NCBI GenBank assembly: GCA_016703625.1
Contig: JADJBP010000013.1
Span: 66,931-130,930 of the forward strand
Direction of reading: 5' to 3'
Origin: Chitinophagaceae bacterium
GTDB lineage: Bacteria > Bacteroidota > Bacteroidia > Chitinophagales > Chitinophagaceae
Length of the DNA stretch: 64,000 bases
Part shown: positions 38,720 through 48,825 of the stretch, piece after piece
Layout: the number at the start of each line of letters is the position of its first letter
How positions within the stretch are numbered: the first letter of the stretch is position 1
The notes under the pieces: model-generated
The model's database searches: none
Seen by the model: the letters and a program-made list of their open reading frames with translations, nothing else
Told to the model about the DNA's origin: nothing
Translations under genes and position numbers: made by a program

Positions 38720-39988
38720 TCAATGATCATTCAGCGGCAAACCCCTTTTCTGGAACTCGATCCAGTTCAGGTATTCCGGTGCAACGCGGTGCTCTACCAT
38801 GGTTATACATTCATTAACCGGGCAAACCAGCTGGCATAAATTACAGCCCACACATTCTTCTTCTTTAATGGTATATGTATTATATGGTTTTCCATATTCC
38901 ATATTGATGGATTGATGGGATGCATCTTCGCAGGCAATATAACAAAGTCCGCAACGGATACATTTATCGGGGTTTATTTTTGCAATATGGTGGTAGTTGA
39001 TATCCAGGTTTTCCCAATGGGTGATCTTTTCAACCGACTTACCAATAAAATCATCCAGGGTTTTAAATCCTTTTTCATCCATCCAGTTATTCATGCCTTC
39101 GCACATGTCTTCCACGATCCTGAAGCCATGGTTCATGGCAGCTGTACACACCTGCACATTACTGGCACCCAATAACAGGAACTCTACTGCATCTTTCCAG
39201 GTACTAACACCACCAATACCCGAAACCGGAACCTTTGAAGTAGTTGGATCCTGTGCAATGGTGGTCAGCATTTTTAATGCAATGGGTTTTACGGCCGGCC
39301 CGCAATAACCGCCAAAAACTGATTTACCGGCAACATATGGATTGGGGACCAGCGTATCCAGGTCAATACCGGTTATAGACTGGATCGTATTGATCAGCGA
39401 CAATGCATTGGTGCCTGCTTCAACAACCGCTTTACCGGTGGGCACTACCGAATGCACATTGGGCGTAAGTTTGGTGATCACCGGGATATGTGCGGCTTCC
39501 ATCACCCACTCCACCACCATCCTGGCAATTTCCGGGTCCTGGCCTACTGCAGCGCCCATACCTCTTTCCGTCATACCATGCGGACAACCAAAATTCAGTT
39601 CCAACCCATGGGCACCGGTATCTTCAACTTTTTTGATCAGTTCGTGCCAGCTGTTTTTATCATTATCCGCCATCAGTGAAACCACCATGGCCCTGTCGGG
39701 AAAAAGTTTCAGGCATTCCCCAATTTCTTTCAGGTTTATGTTCAGCGGGCGGTCGCTGATCAGTTCAATATTATTAAATCCCATCATTTTTCTTCCGCCA
39801 AAATTCACGGCTGAATAACGCGATGAAACATTTTTTACCTGGCTGCCGAGGGTTTTCCAAACCACACCGCCCCAGCCCGCTTCAAAAGCACGGAGCACAT
39901 TTATTTTTTTATCAGTAGGCGGAGCACTCGCCAGCCAGAAAGGGTTGGGTGATTTAATACCAAGGAAGTTTGAACTGATATCTGCCAT
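38720..39988 (-). CDS. preA: NAD-dependent dihydropyrimidine dehydrogenase, PreA subunit
   Basis: First enzyme of reductive pyrimidine breakdown: uracil or thymine to the 5,6-dihydro form. The FMN domain is dihydroorotate dehydrogenase-like (SPNPFWLASAPPTDKK, LELNFGCPHGMTERGMGAA, TKLTPNVHSVVPTGKAV). At the C-terminus are two 4Fe-4S motifs, CIRCGLCYIACEDASHQ and CVGCNLCQLVCPVNEC. Length (422) is standard and the frame is intact. It is the last gene of the operon and pairs with PreT, which supplies electrons from NADH. Confidence 0.95.
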   Translation of the reverse strand: MADISSNFLGIKSPNPFWLASAPPTDKKINVLRAFEAGWGGVVWKTLGSQVKNVSSRYSAVNFGGRKMMGFNNIELISDRPLNINLKEIGECLKLFPDRAMVVSLMADNDKNSWHELIKKVEDTGAHGLELNFGCPHGMTERGMGAAVGQDPEIARMVVEWVMEAAHIPVITKLTPNVHSVVPTGKAVVEAGTNALSLINTIQSITGIDLDTLVPNPYVAGKSVFGGYCGPAVKPIALKMLTTIAQDPTTSKVPVSGIGGVSTWKDAVEFLLLGASNVQVCTAAMNHGFRIVEDMCEGMNNWMDEKGFKTLDDFIGKSVEKITHWENLDINYHHIAKINPDKCIRCGLCYIACEDASHQSINMEYGKPYNTYTIKEEECVGCNLCQLVCPVNECITMVEHRVAPEYLNWIEFQKRGLPLNDH

Positions 39989-40032
39989 ATTGAATAATTA
40001 AAAAGTCAAAAGTAAAAAGTCAAAAAATGAGC

Positions 40033-41389
40033 TTAAGTCATTTTAATTTTAATTTTAATACCGAGGTATGATAGTATAGAAGCTGCACCATCTTTACCAG
40101 CCTGCACAGCATCAACTACTTCCTTTCCCCCGTTAACTGCGTCACCACCGGCAAAAACACCTGTTATATTTGTTGAACTGTTATTATCTGTTGAAATTTT
40201 GCCTTTGAATTTTGAATTTGATTTCATTCACCAGATCTTCAAAGGGCATTTGCCCCGCAGCCTTAATGACCATATCAACATCCAGTGTAAAAGTTTCTCC
40301 GGTATCAATCGGGCTTCTTCTTCCACTGGCATCCGGTTCGCCCAATATCATTTTACTGCAGACCAGTTGTTTCACTTTATTGTTTTCTCCAATAATCTCT
40401 TTTGGTGCAGCCAGCCAGATGATTTCACAGCCATCCAGTTTGGCAATATCCAGTTCAACCTGTGTGCAGGGTTTTTCCATTTCGGTACGGCGGTAAACCA
40501 TGGTAACCTGTTTGGCTCCTAAGCGTTTTGCCTGTGTTGCTGCATCTATGGCCGTCATGCCCATTCCAATTACTGCAACTTTATCTCCTACAGCAACTTT
40601 ATCATATCCTTTGTCTCTGATGTCGTAAATAAATTTAATCGCATCTTCTACACCTTCCAGTTCTTCACCAGGTATTTCCAATTGTCTTGCCAGGCCAACT
40701 CCAATTCCTAAATAAACAGCATCAAAGTTTTTCTGTAATTCATCCAATGAGATGTTCTTTCCCAATTCCTGGTTGTATTTTATTTCTATACCCCCGATAC
40801 CCAAAATATAATTCACTTCATCTTCGCAAAACTGTGGTGTTACTTTGTATGCTGCAATGCCATAGGTCATCAGTCCACCGCCTTTACTTTCTTTTTCAAA
40901 TATGGTCACATCAATTCCTTCCCGGCTTAAAACATGCGCACAACTCAATCCTGCCGGGCCCGCGCCAACGATCGCCACTTTTTTGCCCGTCGATGATTTG
41001 CGTACGAAAAGCTGCCAGTTTGCAGCCATTGCTTTTTCTGTTGAATAGCGTTGCAGCTTTGCAATGGAAATTGGTTTCTCCTCCATGAAGTTATAAACAC
41101 AGGCTCCTTCGCATAATTTTTCAACCGGGCAAACCTTGCTGCAGCCTGCCCCCATGATATTGCTCGAAAAAATGGTATGCGCCGATCCTTTTATATTATC
41201 TGTTGCGATCTGTTTTATGAATTTGGGTACATCAATACCGGTTGGACAGCTTTTCATGCAGGGTGCATCATAACAAAACAAACATCGGTTGGCTTCAACC
41301 AATGCTGCATCGGTTGTTTCAAACGGCGGATGAATGTCGCTGAAATTTTCGGCGTATTGCTCTCCTGATAATCTATTAGGTTTAATCAT
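40033..41389 (-). CDS. preT: NAD-dependent dihydropyrimidine dehydrogenase, PreT subunit (frameshift near the end)
   Basis: FAD/NAD subunit related to the small subunit of glutamate synthase, passing electrons to PreA. The N-terminal Fe-S region reads CLFCYDAPCMKSCPTGIDV; then FAD site GAGPAGLSCAHVLSREG and NAD site VIGMGMTAIDAATQAKRLGA; the end has VFAGGDAVNGGKEVVDAVQ. I choose Met at 41389 (MIKPNRLSGEQYAENF). The upstream in-frame ATG at 41428 would translate an AATTCAAAA repeat that looks like leader DNA. A shift near 40184-40227 lies where the same repeat motif occurs inside the gene, and the last residues (GIKIKIKMT) also come from a tandem repeat. Confidence 0.9.
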
Positions 41390-41439
41390 TTTTGAATTTT
41401 TAGTTTTGAATTTTGAATTCATATTCAAAACACAAAAAA

Positions 41440-42306
41440 TTACAGTTCAGTCAGTTTCCCATAAGTCTCCGGCCTCCTGTCTCTGAAGAACTGCCAAACA
41501 CTTCTCACTTCTTCGATCATATCCAAATCAAATTCTGCGATCAGCAGTTCATCTTTGTCTTCACTGGCCTGCGCAAATATCTGTCCGCGTGGATCCACAA
41601 AATAACTGCTGCCATAAAACTTGCCGAGGTTCCAGGGTTTTTCTTCGCCCACCCGGTTGATGCAGCCCATAAAATAACCATTGGCCGCCGCATGTGCCGG
41701 TTGTTCCAGTTTCCATAAGTATTGCGATAAGCCCGCAACCGTTGCCGAAGGATTGTAAACAATTTCGGCTCCATTCAATCCTAGGCATCTTGCACCATCC
41801 GGGAAATGCCTGTCGTAACAAATGTACACACCCACTTTGGCGTACTTTGTCTGAAACACGGGATAGCCCAGGTTGCCGGGCTTAAAGAAAAACTTTTCCC
41901 AAAAGCCGCTGGTATGCGGAATATGATTTTTCCTGTATTTACCAAGATACGTTCCATCAGCATCGATCACCGCAGCCGTATTGTATAAAACGCCGGCCTG
42001 TTCCTTTTCGTAAATGGGAACGATGATGACCATGTTATACTTTTTAGCATAGGTTGCCATCAGGTCGGTTGTTGGGCCCGGAACTGATTCAGCACTTTCA
42101 TACCATTTTTTATCCTGCCCGGGACAGAAATAGGGTGTATTGAAAATTTCCTGCAGGCAAAGTATCTGTACGCCCTTTTTGCCGGCTTCCTCAATAAAAG
42201 GGATGTGTTTTTGCACCATGGCATTTACAATTTCCGGTATGGTTCCCTCTCCCTCTGTTTTAGGAAGACTCATTTGTATTAAACCCGACTTAATAATTCT
42301 AGGCAT
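41440..42306 (-). CDS. carbon-nitrogen hydrolase, probable beta-ureidopropionase
   Basis: Nitrilase-superfamily amidohydrolase of 288 residues. The triad is visible as Glu in IEEAGKKG, Lys in KYRKNHIP and Cys in ICYDRHFPDGAR. Family members hydrolyse N-carbamoyl compounds. Between dihydropyrimidinase and the PreTA genes, the natural role is N-carbamoyl-beta-alanine to beta-alanine, CO2 and ammonia. N-carbamoylputrescine amidase is the main alternative, but the neighbours argue against it. The frame is intact. The start is preceded by AAAGTAAAAAGTAAAAAG, a tandem A-rich leader. Confidence 0.88.
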   Translation of the reverse strand: MPRIIKSGLIQMSLPKTEGEGTIPEIVNAMVQKHIPFIEEAGKKGVQILCLQEIFNTPYFCPGQDKKWYESAESVPGPTTDLMATYAKKYNMVIIVPIYEKEQAGVLYNTAAVIDADGTYLGKYRKNHIPHTSGFWEKFFFKPGNLGYPVFQTKYAKVGVYICYDRHFPDGARCLGLNGAEIVYNPSATVAGLSQYLWKLEQPAHAAANGYFMGCINRVGEEKPWNLGKFYGSSYFVDPRGQIFAQASEDKDELLIAEFDLDMIEEVRSVWQFFRDRRPETYGKLTEL

Positions 42307-42335
42307 CTTTTTACTTTTTACTTTTGAATTTTGAA

Positions 42336-43715
42336 TTATATTTTCCCTTCTACTTTATTTCTCTTAATATACTTCCCATTTCCTTTTTCCACCAAACATT
42401 TTCCATCGGCAATCACAACCTGCCCCCTTAATAAAACCGTTTTGCATTTACCGGTCAGCTTCCAGCCTTCATAACCGGAATAATCAGTATTCATGTGATG
42501 GGTTGATGCACTGATCGTATGCTCTTCATTTGGATCGAACAAAACAATATCTGCATCCGATCCCGGTGCTATGCATCCCTTCTGCGGGAACATACCGAAT
42601 ATCTTTGCAGGGTTGGTTGACAGCAGTTCCACAAATTTATTGACTGTAATTCTTCCTTTCCGAACACCTTCACTGTACAACAATTCAACCCGGTGTTCTA
42701 TTGCCGGGTGACCGTTGGGAATTTTTGAAAAATCATCCCTGCCCATCAGTTTTTGTTTCCAGGTAAACGGGCAATGATCAGTTGCCACCACCTGTATCAA
42801 TCCCTGGTTAATGCCTGCCCACAATGCTTCCTGGTCTTTCTTTTCACGCAGCGGCGGGCTCATTACCCATTTGGCTCCTTCAAAATTCTGTTGGTATAAA
42901 GAAGCATCCAGCAATAAATACTGATACAGGTTTCTGCAAATACTTTTTGGTTGTGCCGGTTGTTGTCACGCACAGCATTCAATGCCCCTTCGCAGGTCAT
43001 GTGTACAATATAACCGGGACAGCCGGTATAACCGGCAATGGATGCAAAACGTTCTGAAGCTTCCGCTTCGGTTATCTCCGGTTGGGATAAATAATGATAC
43101 AGTGGGGCCAAATTTCCTTCGGCCTTGTTCTTAGCAATTAAAAAATCGATCATGTCGCCATTGGTAGCATGAACCGTTACCATGCCGCCCCGTTGCTTCA
43201 CTTCATTCATCAGGCCCACCATCTGCTTATCATCGATCATCAAAGCGCCTTTATAAGCCATGAATATTTTAAAAGAAGTGATCCCTTCTTTTCTACCAGG
43301 TCAACAATTTCTTTACAGGTGTTTTCATTAAAATCGGTAACCGCCATGTGAAAGCTGTAATCACCCACTGCATTTCCGTTTGCACGTCCGCTCCAGGCAT
43401 TGTATGCTTCGTACAAAGAATGCCCTGTTTTTGCAAAATAAAATCGATCACCGTTGTGGTACCACCATGCAAAGCAGCGCGGGTGCCTGTTTCATAATTA
43501 TCGCTGCTGAAAGTACCCATGAATGGCATTTCCAGGTGTACGTGTGGATCAATGGCACCTGGAAAAGCCAACAGGCCGGTTGCATCAATTATTTTATCGG
43601 CTTGTATGTCAAGATTCTTTCCAATAGCAACAATACTTTCGCCCTGTATAAAAATATCACCGGTATAATTATCTGCGGCACCAATAATATTTGCGTTCTT
43701 GATCAGAATACTCAT
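42336..43715 (-). CDS. hydA: dihydropyrimidinase (frame broken at several sites)
   Basis: Opens the dihydrouracil ring to N-carbamoyl-beta-alanine. About 460 residues: the amidohydrolase metal motif DPHVHLEMPFMGTFSS, the carboxylated Lys region ITSFKIFMAYKGALMIDD, a His in VTVHATNGDMIDF, the Asp/His block VVATDHCPFTWKQKLMG and the end CIAPGSDADIVLFDP. Breaks near 43430-43440, 43280-43300 and 42900-42930 split the frame, but all conserved blocks are present in order. It starts 13 bases after the permease gene. Confidence 0.92.
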
Positions 43716-43728
43716 TTCGATTTATTTT

Positions 43729-45247
43729 TTATCGCAGGGAAAAAGAGATAATGAATTTCGCAGAGACATTCAGCGTATTCTCAGCCTCCTTTCTCAGCGT
43801 TGATGTTTTCATTAACAATATATAAATAATTCCACTCACCAAAAAAACCAACAAACCAGGCATAGTGATAGAGGTCGGATATCCATACCGGGAATGCAGT
43901 TGCGAAACCAGTTTTACCTGTAACAAAAAAACCGGGGATGTTTGGAACAATACCAACCAGCAAGGCAATGACAGCTGCTATATTGAATCCATTACTATAA
44001 CCATATCGACCTTTGTGCTGGTACAATTCATCAACCTGCAATTGTTGTTTGCGGATAAAATAATAATCAGCGATCATGATACCCCCAACCGGCCCCAGTA
44101 AACTGGAATAAGCAATAAGCCATGTAAAAATATAACCATTGGGATCGGCAATTAATTTCCAGGGAAAGATCAGAATACCGATCAAGCCGGTTATATATCC
44201 GCCCGTTCTGAAATTTATTCTTTTAGGAGACAGGTTTGCAAAATCATTTGCCGGGCTCACAATGTTGGCGGCAATATTTGTTGCCAGCGTTGAAATGGCC
44301 ACAGCGATCATGGCCATACTCACCAGTAATTTATTTTCGAATTTGCCGGCAAGTACAACCGGGTCCCAGATGGTTTCTCCATAAATAATAAATGTAGCAG
44401 ATGTAACCACAACACCGATAAAAGCAAACAAGGTCATTGAAGGAGGCAGGCCGGCTATTTGTCCGTTGATCTGTGCTTTCTGGCTTTTGCATAACGGGTA
44501 AAGTCGGGAATATTTAAAGACAATGTTGCCCAGAAGCCAACCATGCCAGTTAGTGCCGGGAAAAAAAATGCCCAGAAAGCAGGGCCGGTCAATGTAGCCG
44601 GCTGATCAAGTATGGGGCCCAAACCATTGCCCGCATCAATGGCCCAAAACAATAATGCCAAAGCAGCCAGGGGTAAAAAGATGGCTTTGAACACCAATAA
44701 TTTTCTGATGCTTTCTACACCTAAATAAACAACCCACATATTCAGTAACCAGAAAATAAAAAAACAAATGGCCGGCCCTGTTTGCAAACCAAAAGAATCC
44801 GGAAAAATTTGTGGTAAAGTTGCCAATGCCGGAAACCAGAGTTTCATCATCTGGTAGATGGCAAATCCGCCGATCCAGGTTTGAATACCAAACCAGCCGC
44901 AGGCAACAATGGCTCTCAACAGTGCCGGAATATTTGCACCCCTAGTTCCAAAACTGGCCCTGGCAAAAACCGGGAATGGTATTCCATATTTTGCCCCGGC
45001 ATGCCCGTTCAAAATCATGGGAATTAAAACAACTGTATTTCCAATGAGGATGGTAAGGATAGATTGCCACCAGTTCATACCTCCTTCGATCAGCGAACTC
45101 GCCAGCATATATGTGGGAATGCACAGGCTCATGCTGATCCATAGGGCAGCGTAGTTCCAGGTGCCCCAGGAACGCCTGTTTTGCGGAATGGGGTGCAAGG
45201 TCATCGTTGATGAGAGAAGGATCAGTTATGTTTTGGTTGTATGTCAT
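43729..45247 (-). CDS. NCS1-family nucleobase permease (frame broken at several sites)
   Basis: About 505 residues with some 12 membrane spans. NCS1 features are PIPQNRRSWGTWNYAALWIS, IPFPVFARASFGTRGANIPA, CGWFGIQTWIGG and, late, PVGGIMIADYYFIRKQQL. It would bring uracil, thymine, hydantoin or allantoin into the cell; the operon favours a pyrimidine. The first Met at 45247 gives MTYNQNITDPSLINDDLAP, which joins the conserved block when one extra C near 45185-45195 is removed. A shift near 44440-44460 and an extra T near 43840 are also needed; the true end is then at 43729 (KFIISFSLR), 13 bases before hydA. Confidence 0.88.
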
Positions 45248-45330
45248 TTTTATTTTGGCTAAGAGGTTAAAAGAAAAAGGGCTAGAGTTTTGCTTCCTCT
45301 TTTCCTCTTTTCCTCTTAGCTAATTTCCGC

Positions 45331-46710
45331 TTAGTTAATATTTTCGTCTGCAATCTTTATTGCCTCACTGATTATTGCCAACCCTTCATCGATCTGTTCT
45401 TTAGTAATACATAGCGGCGGTGCAATAAAAATATAACTCCATCTTACAAATGTGTACAGGCCAAGTTCTTTTAATTTGGCGGCAACTTTATTCATTACAA
45501 CCATCTCATCAGGCTTTGCATTAAAAGGAGCCATTGGTTCTTTGGTAGTTCTGTTCTTCACCAGTTCAATACATCCCAGCAAACCGGTATTCCTGAAATC
45601 ACCGATGGATGGATGTTTTTGTTTCAGGAGTTCAACCTGCTCATTCACATATTTGCCCATGGCAACTGCATTTTCTATGAGCCCGTCATCCTCATAAATT
45701 TTTATGGTTGCCAGTGCAGCTGCGCAGCTGACCGGGTGGGCAGAATAAGTGAGCCCGATCGACAAAACAGCATCATCATATTTTGCGGCGATCTTATCCG
45801 ATACCATCAAACAGCCAAAAGGAAGATAACCGCAGGTTAATCCTTTGGCCATACAGATCATATCCGGCACAATATCATGATTCTGAAAACCAAACCATTG
45901 GCCGGTACGGCCGAAGCCGCTCATCACTTCATCCATGATCAATAAGATACCGTGTTTGTTACAAATTTCCCTTACTGCTTTTAAATAACCTTTAGGGTAT
46001 TGTAAACAACCCGAAGAACCCGATTCCCCTTCCAGTAAAATGGCTGCAATATTTCCCGGCGCTTCATAAGCGATCATCCTTTCCAGTTGTGCAACCGATT
46101 CTTTCAGCATGTTTTCTTCACCATATTCCCAACGGTATGCATAAGGAAGATCGAAGTGTATAAAGTTGGGCGCCTGTTGGGCATCCACTGCGATCCGGCG
46201 TGGATCGCCACTGGCGCTGATGGCACCAATGGAAGCACCATGGTAAGACTGGTAGCGGCTTAATATCTTATGCCTGCCTGTATACAGCCTGGCCAGTTTA
46301 ATCGCATTTTCTATAGATGTGGCACCACATAATGTAAAAAATGCTTTGTTCAGGTCGCCGGGGCAGATCTCTGCCAGTTTTTTTCCCAATTCACCACGCA
46401 CTTCAGTAATACAACTGGGTGTTACATAACTTACTTCCAGCATCTGCTTAACTACGGCATCGGTTATTCGCTGATCGCCATGGCCAATATTCACATTCAT
46501 GAGCCCCGATGAAAAATCAATGATCTTTTTATCATCATAATCATAGAGATAAACACCTTTGGCATATTTTACCGCGATGGGCGCAATGCCTTTTTGTTTG
46601 CTCCAGCTGAATAAAGTGAAATCGAGATTGTCCCGCACAATTTGCCCCCCCGCCCCTGAAGGGGAGCTTTTGGACTCTGATGTTGCAGGAGCTGTTTTTG
46701 TTTCTGACAT
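45331..46710 (-). CDS. class III aminotransferase, probable beta-alanine:pyruvate/2-oxoglutarate aminotransferase
   Basis: A 459-residue PLP enzyme of the ornithine/omega-amino acid aminotransferase class. It has SGLMNVNIGHGDQRI, the PLP-phosphate region CGATSIENAIKLAR, ILLIMDEVMSGFGRTG and the Schiff-base Lys in CMAKGLTCGYLPFG. In this operon it should convert beta-alanine (or 3-aminoisobutyrate) to the semialdehyde that MmsA oxidises. The N-terminal 25 residues contain a palindromic insert (SSPSGAGGQ) and are low complexity, so the start is uncertain: the conserved part begins around VRDNLDFTLFSW. Confidence 0.88.
   Translation of the reverse strand: MSETKTAPATSESKSSPSGAGGQIVRDNLDFTLFSWSKQKGIAPIAVKYAKGVYLYDYDDKKIIDFSSGLMNVNIGHGDQRITDAVVKQMLEVSYVTPSCITEVRGELGKKLAEICPGDLNKAFFTLCGATSIENAIKLARLYTGRHKILSRYQSYHGASIGAISASGDPRRIAVDAQQAPNFIHFDLPYAYRWEYGEENMLKESVAQLERMIAYEAPGNIAAILLEGESGSSGCLQYPKGYLKAVREICNKHGILLIMDEVMSGFGRTGQWFGFQNHDIVPDMICMAKGLTCGYLPFGCLMVSDKIAAKYDDAVLSIGLTYSAHPVSCAAALATIKIYEDDGLIENAVAMGKYVNEQVELLKQKHPSIGDFRNTGLLGCIELVKNRTTKEPMAPFNAKPDEMVVMNKVAAKLKELGLYTFVRWSYIFIAPPLCITKEQIDEGLAIISEAIKIADENIN
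46653..46664. repeat. CCCC-TGAA-GGGG palindrome inside the aminotransferase N-terminus
   Basis: A perfect 4-base stem flanked by another C run (46645-46651). It adds SSPSGAGGQ in frame on the minus strand. Confidence 0.5.
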
Positions 46711-46780
46711 ATTTTTTACTTTTTTATCAACTTCAAATTTTAAAAACCAGTAATTAAATTATACTATAACAATCTAAGTT

Positions 46781-46798
46781 CCCCTTTAGGGGACAGGG
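46781..46798. repeat. CCCC-TTTA-GGGG palindrome in the mmsA-aminotransferase gap
   Basis: CCCCTTTAGGGG (46781-46792) followed by ACAGGGG, closely related to the element at 46653. It lies between the mmsA stop and the aminotransferase start and could form an RNA hairpin there. Confidence 0.5.
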
Positions 46799-46805
46799 GT
46801 TAACT

Positions 46806-48263
46806 TTAACTCATCCAGTTCACCCCCGCCTCTGCATTCCACTTGGTTGTACTCTTCTTTAATTTTGTCCAGAATTCGATTGAACTCTTGCCGGTGATAT
46901 CCCCCACACCAAATTTACTTTCATTCCATCCGCCAAAAGAAAAGGGCTCACGCGGTACCGGCACGCCCACATTAACGCCGATCATACCGGCACTGGCATG
47001 GTCAATGATATAACGGGCCATGGCGCCATTCTGTGTAAATACAGATGCCGCATTGCCATATGGATTTTTATTTTCTATCGCCAATGCCTCATCAACGGTT
47101 TTGGTTCGCATAATGGAGATCACCGGTCCAAAGATCTCTTCCCTGGCAACACTCATTTCGGGTGTAACAAAATCAATCACTGTAGGGCCCACATAAGTAC
47201 CGTTCTCTTTTCCATTCACTTTGGCGTTGCGGCCGTCAACCAGTACTTTGGCACCGTCTCTTTCGGCTTCACCGATATACCTTTCAATTCTTTCTTTGCT
47301 TTCTTTATTGATCACTGCTCCCAGGTTTTCGCCGGGAATAATTTTCCTGGCCTCTTCACATATCTTATCAATAATGGCATCTACATTTCCCACGCCGATC
47401 ATGGCGCTGGCTGCCATGCAACGCTGCCCTGCACAACCGCTCATACTGGCTGCCACATTTTGTGCCGTCATGCCGGGTATGGCATCCGGCAAAACCATCA
47501 GGTGGTTTTTTGCACCGCCCAGTGCCAGGCATCTTTTATAATTCGATGTTGCACGCTGGTAAACAATTTTTGCCACTTTGGTTGAACCAACAAAAGAAAT
47601 GGCCTCAATACCCGGATGATCACAAATGGCTTCAACGATCGTAACATCACCGTGTACAATATTAAAAACACCATCAGGCAAACCGGCTTCTTTTAACAGT
47701 TCGGCCAGCCGTCCGCAACTCAATGGTACTTTTTCCGATGGTTTCATGATCATGCAATTACCCAGTGCTATTGCATTGGGCAGCGTCCAGTTGGGTACCA
47801 TCGAAGGAAAATTAAATGGCACAATGGATGCTACTACACCCAATGGAACGTGTTCTGTCCTGCATTCCACACCCCGGCTCACCTCCAGTATTTCGCCGGT
47901 AACCAGTTGAGGCAGGGAGCAGGCAAACTCGGTCAGTTCGATCGACTTTTCAATTTCGGCAACCGACTCACTGTATGTTTTACCATTTTCTTCACTGCAT
48001 AATGTTGCCAGTTCCTGCAGATTTTTTTCGAGCAGGGTTTTATAACGGAAAAAGACCTGTACCCTTTCCTTAATGGGGGTTTTACTCCATCCGGTAAATG
48101 CTGCTTTAGCAGCCTTCACGGCATCATCCAGGTCTTTGGCTGCCGACATGGGCACAACAGATAACAAAGTACCGTCAATTGGCGAAACAACATCTAAACT
48201 TTTATCAGATCGTATATTGACAAATTTTCCGCCGATAAAATTTTGTACGGGGTTATATTTCAT
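46806..48263 (-). CDS. mmsA: CoA-acylating methylmalonate-semialdehyde dehydrogenase
   Basis: Oxidises malonate semialdehyde to acetyl-CoA or methylmalonate semialdehyde to propionyl-CoA with CO2 release. Length 485 is normal. Aldehyde dehydrogenase features are VASIVPFNFPSMVPNWTLPN, FVGSTKVAKIVYQRA, the catalytic Cys in GCAGQRCMAASAMIGVG and the end REPFSFGGWNESKFGVGD. It is first in the operon and completes the path from pyrimidine to central carbon. It could also serve valine or inositol breakdown. The frame is intact. Confidence 0.95.
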   Translation of the reverse strand: MKYNPVQNFIGGKFVNIRSDKSLDVVSPIDGTLLSVVPMSAAKDLDDAVKAAKAAFTGWSKTPIKERVQVFFRYKTLLEKNLQELATLCSEENGKTYSESVAEIEKSIELTEFACSLPQLVTGEILEVSRGVECRTEHVPLGVVASIVPFNFPSMVPNWTLPNAIALGNCMIMKPSEKVPLSCGRLAELLKEAGLPDGVFNIVHGDVTIVEAICDHPGIEAISFVGSTKVAKIVYQRATSNYKRCLALGGAKNHLMVLPDAIPGMTAQNVAASMSGCAGQRCMAASAMIGVGNVDAIIDKICEEARKIIPGENLGAVINKESKERIERYIGEAERDGAKVLVDGRNAKVNGKENGTYVGPTVIDFVTPEMSVAREEIFGPVISIMRTKTVDEALAIENKNPYGNAASVFTQNGAMARYIIDHASAGMIGVNVGVPVPREPFSFGGWNESKFGVGDITGKSSIEFWTKLKKSTTKWNAEAGVNWMS

Positions 48264-48425
48264 ATGAATCGTTTTAAAAAATGCAAACCTAAATTTAACT
48301 GATTTTAAGTAGAATAAAGAGAATTGAAGTTGATTTCCGTGCTAGTGTTAAGAGATAAAAAACAAAAAGGACATACACATCAAATCAAAGGGCTTCAAAA
48401 AATTATACCCGTTTTTCTATTTAGT

Positions 48426-48457
48426 TTTGGGTAGTAACACTTTGAATTGTATTTTTG
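48426..48457 (+). promoter_or_regulatory. promoter of the tRNA pair
   Basis: TTTG at 48426-48429, a 20-base spacer and TATTTTTG at 48450-48457. The tRNA-Ser begins 30 bases further on. Confidence 0.65.
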
Positions 48458-48486
48458 CTGCCCCTTAAATAAGGGCAGGTTAAAAA

Positions 48487-48576
<90 letters not shown>

Positions 48577-48609
48577 AAAAAAAGTTCTTAAAATCGATAA
48601 CCAATAGTT

Positions 48610-48684
48610 CGGGATGTAGCGTAGCCCGGTTATCGCGCCTGGTTTGGGACCAGGAGGTCGCAAGTTCGAATCTTGCCATCCCGA
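48610..48684 (+). tRNA. tRNA-Pro (TGG)
   Basis: The acceptor stem CGGGATG/CATCCCG with discriminator A is typical of bacterial proline tRNA. The anticodon stem is CCTGG/CCAGG with TGG at 48645-48647, and the T arm contains TTCGAAT. CCA is not encoded. It lies 34 bases after tRNA-Ser, so the two are likely one transcript. Confidence 0.96.
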
Positions 48685-48696
48685 CACAACCTCAAT

Positions 48697-48726
48697 ATGC
48701 CTTCCTCTAAACCGGAAGGCATTTTT
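48697..48726 (+). terminator. intrinsic terminator after the tRNA pair
   Basis: ATGCCTTCC (48697-48705) pairs with GGAAGGCAT (48714-48722), followed by a T run. Confidence 0.88.
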
Positions 48727-48825
48727 GTTTTCAAAATTTCAGTTTGGGAATGCTATACAACAGATATAAAAAAATCCAAATTCAATCAAGAATCCGGATC
48801 TGTTATAAGTGTCTGGTTTTAATTT

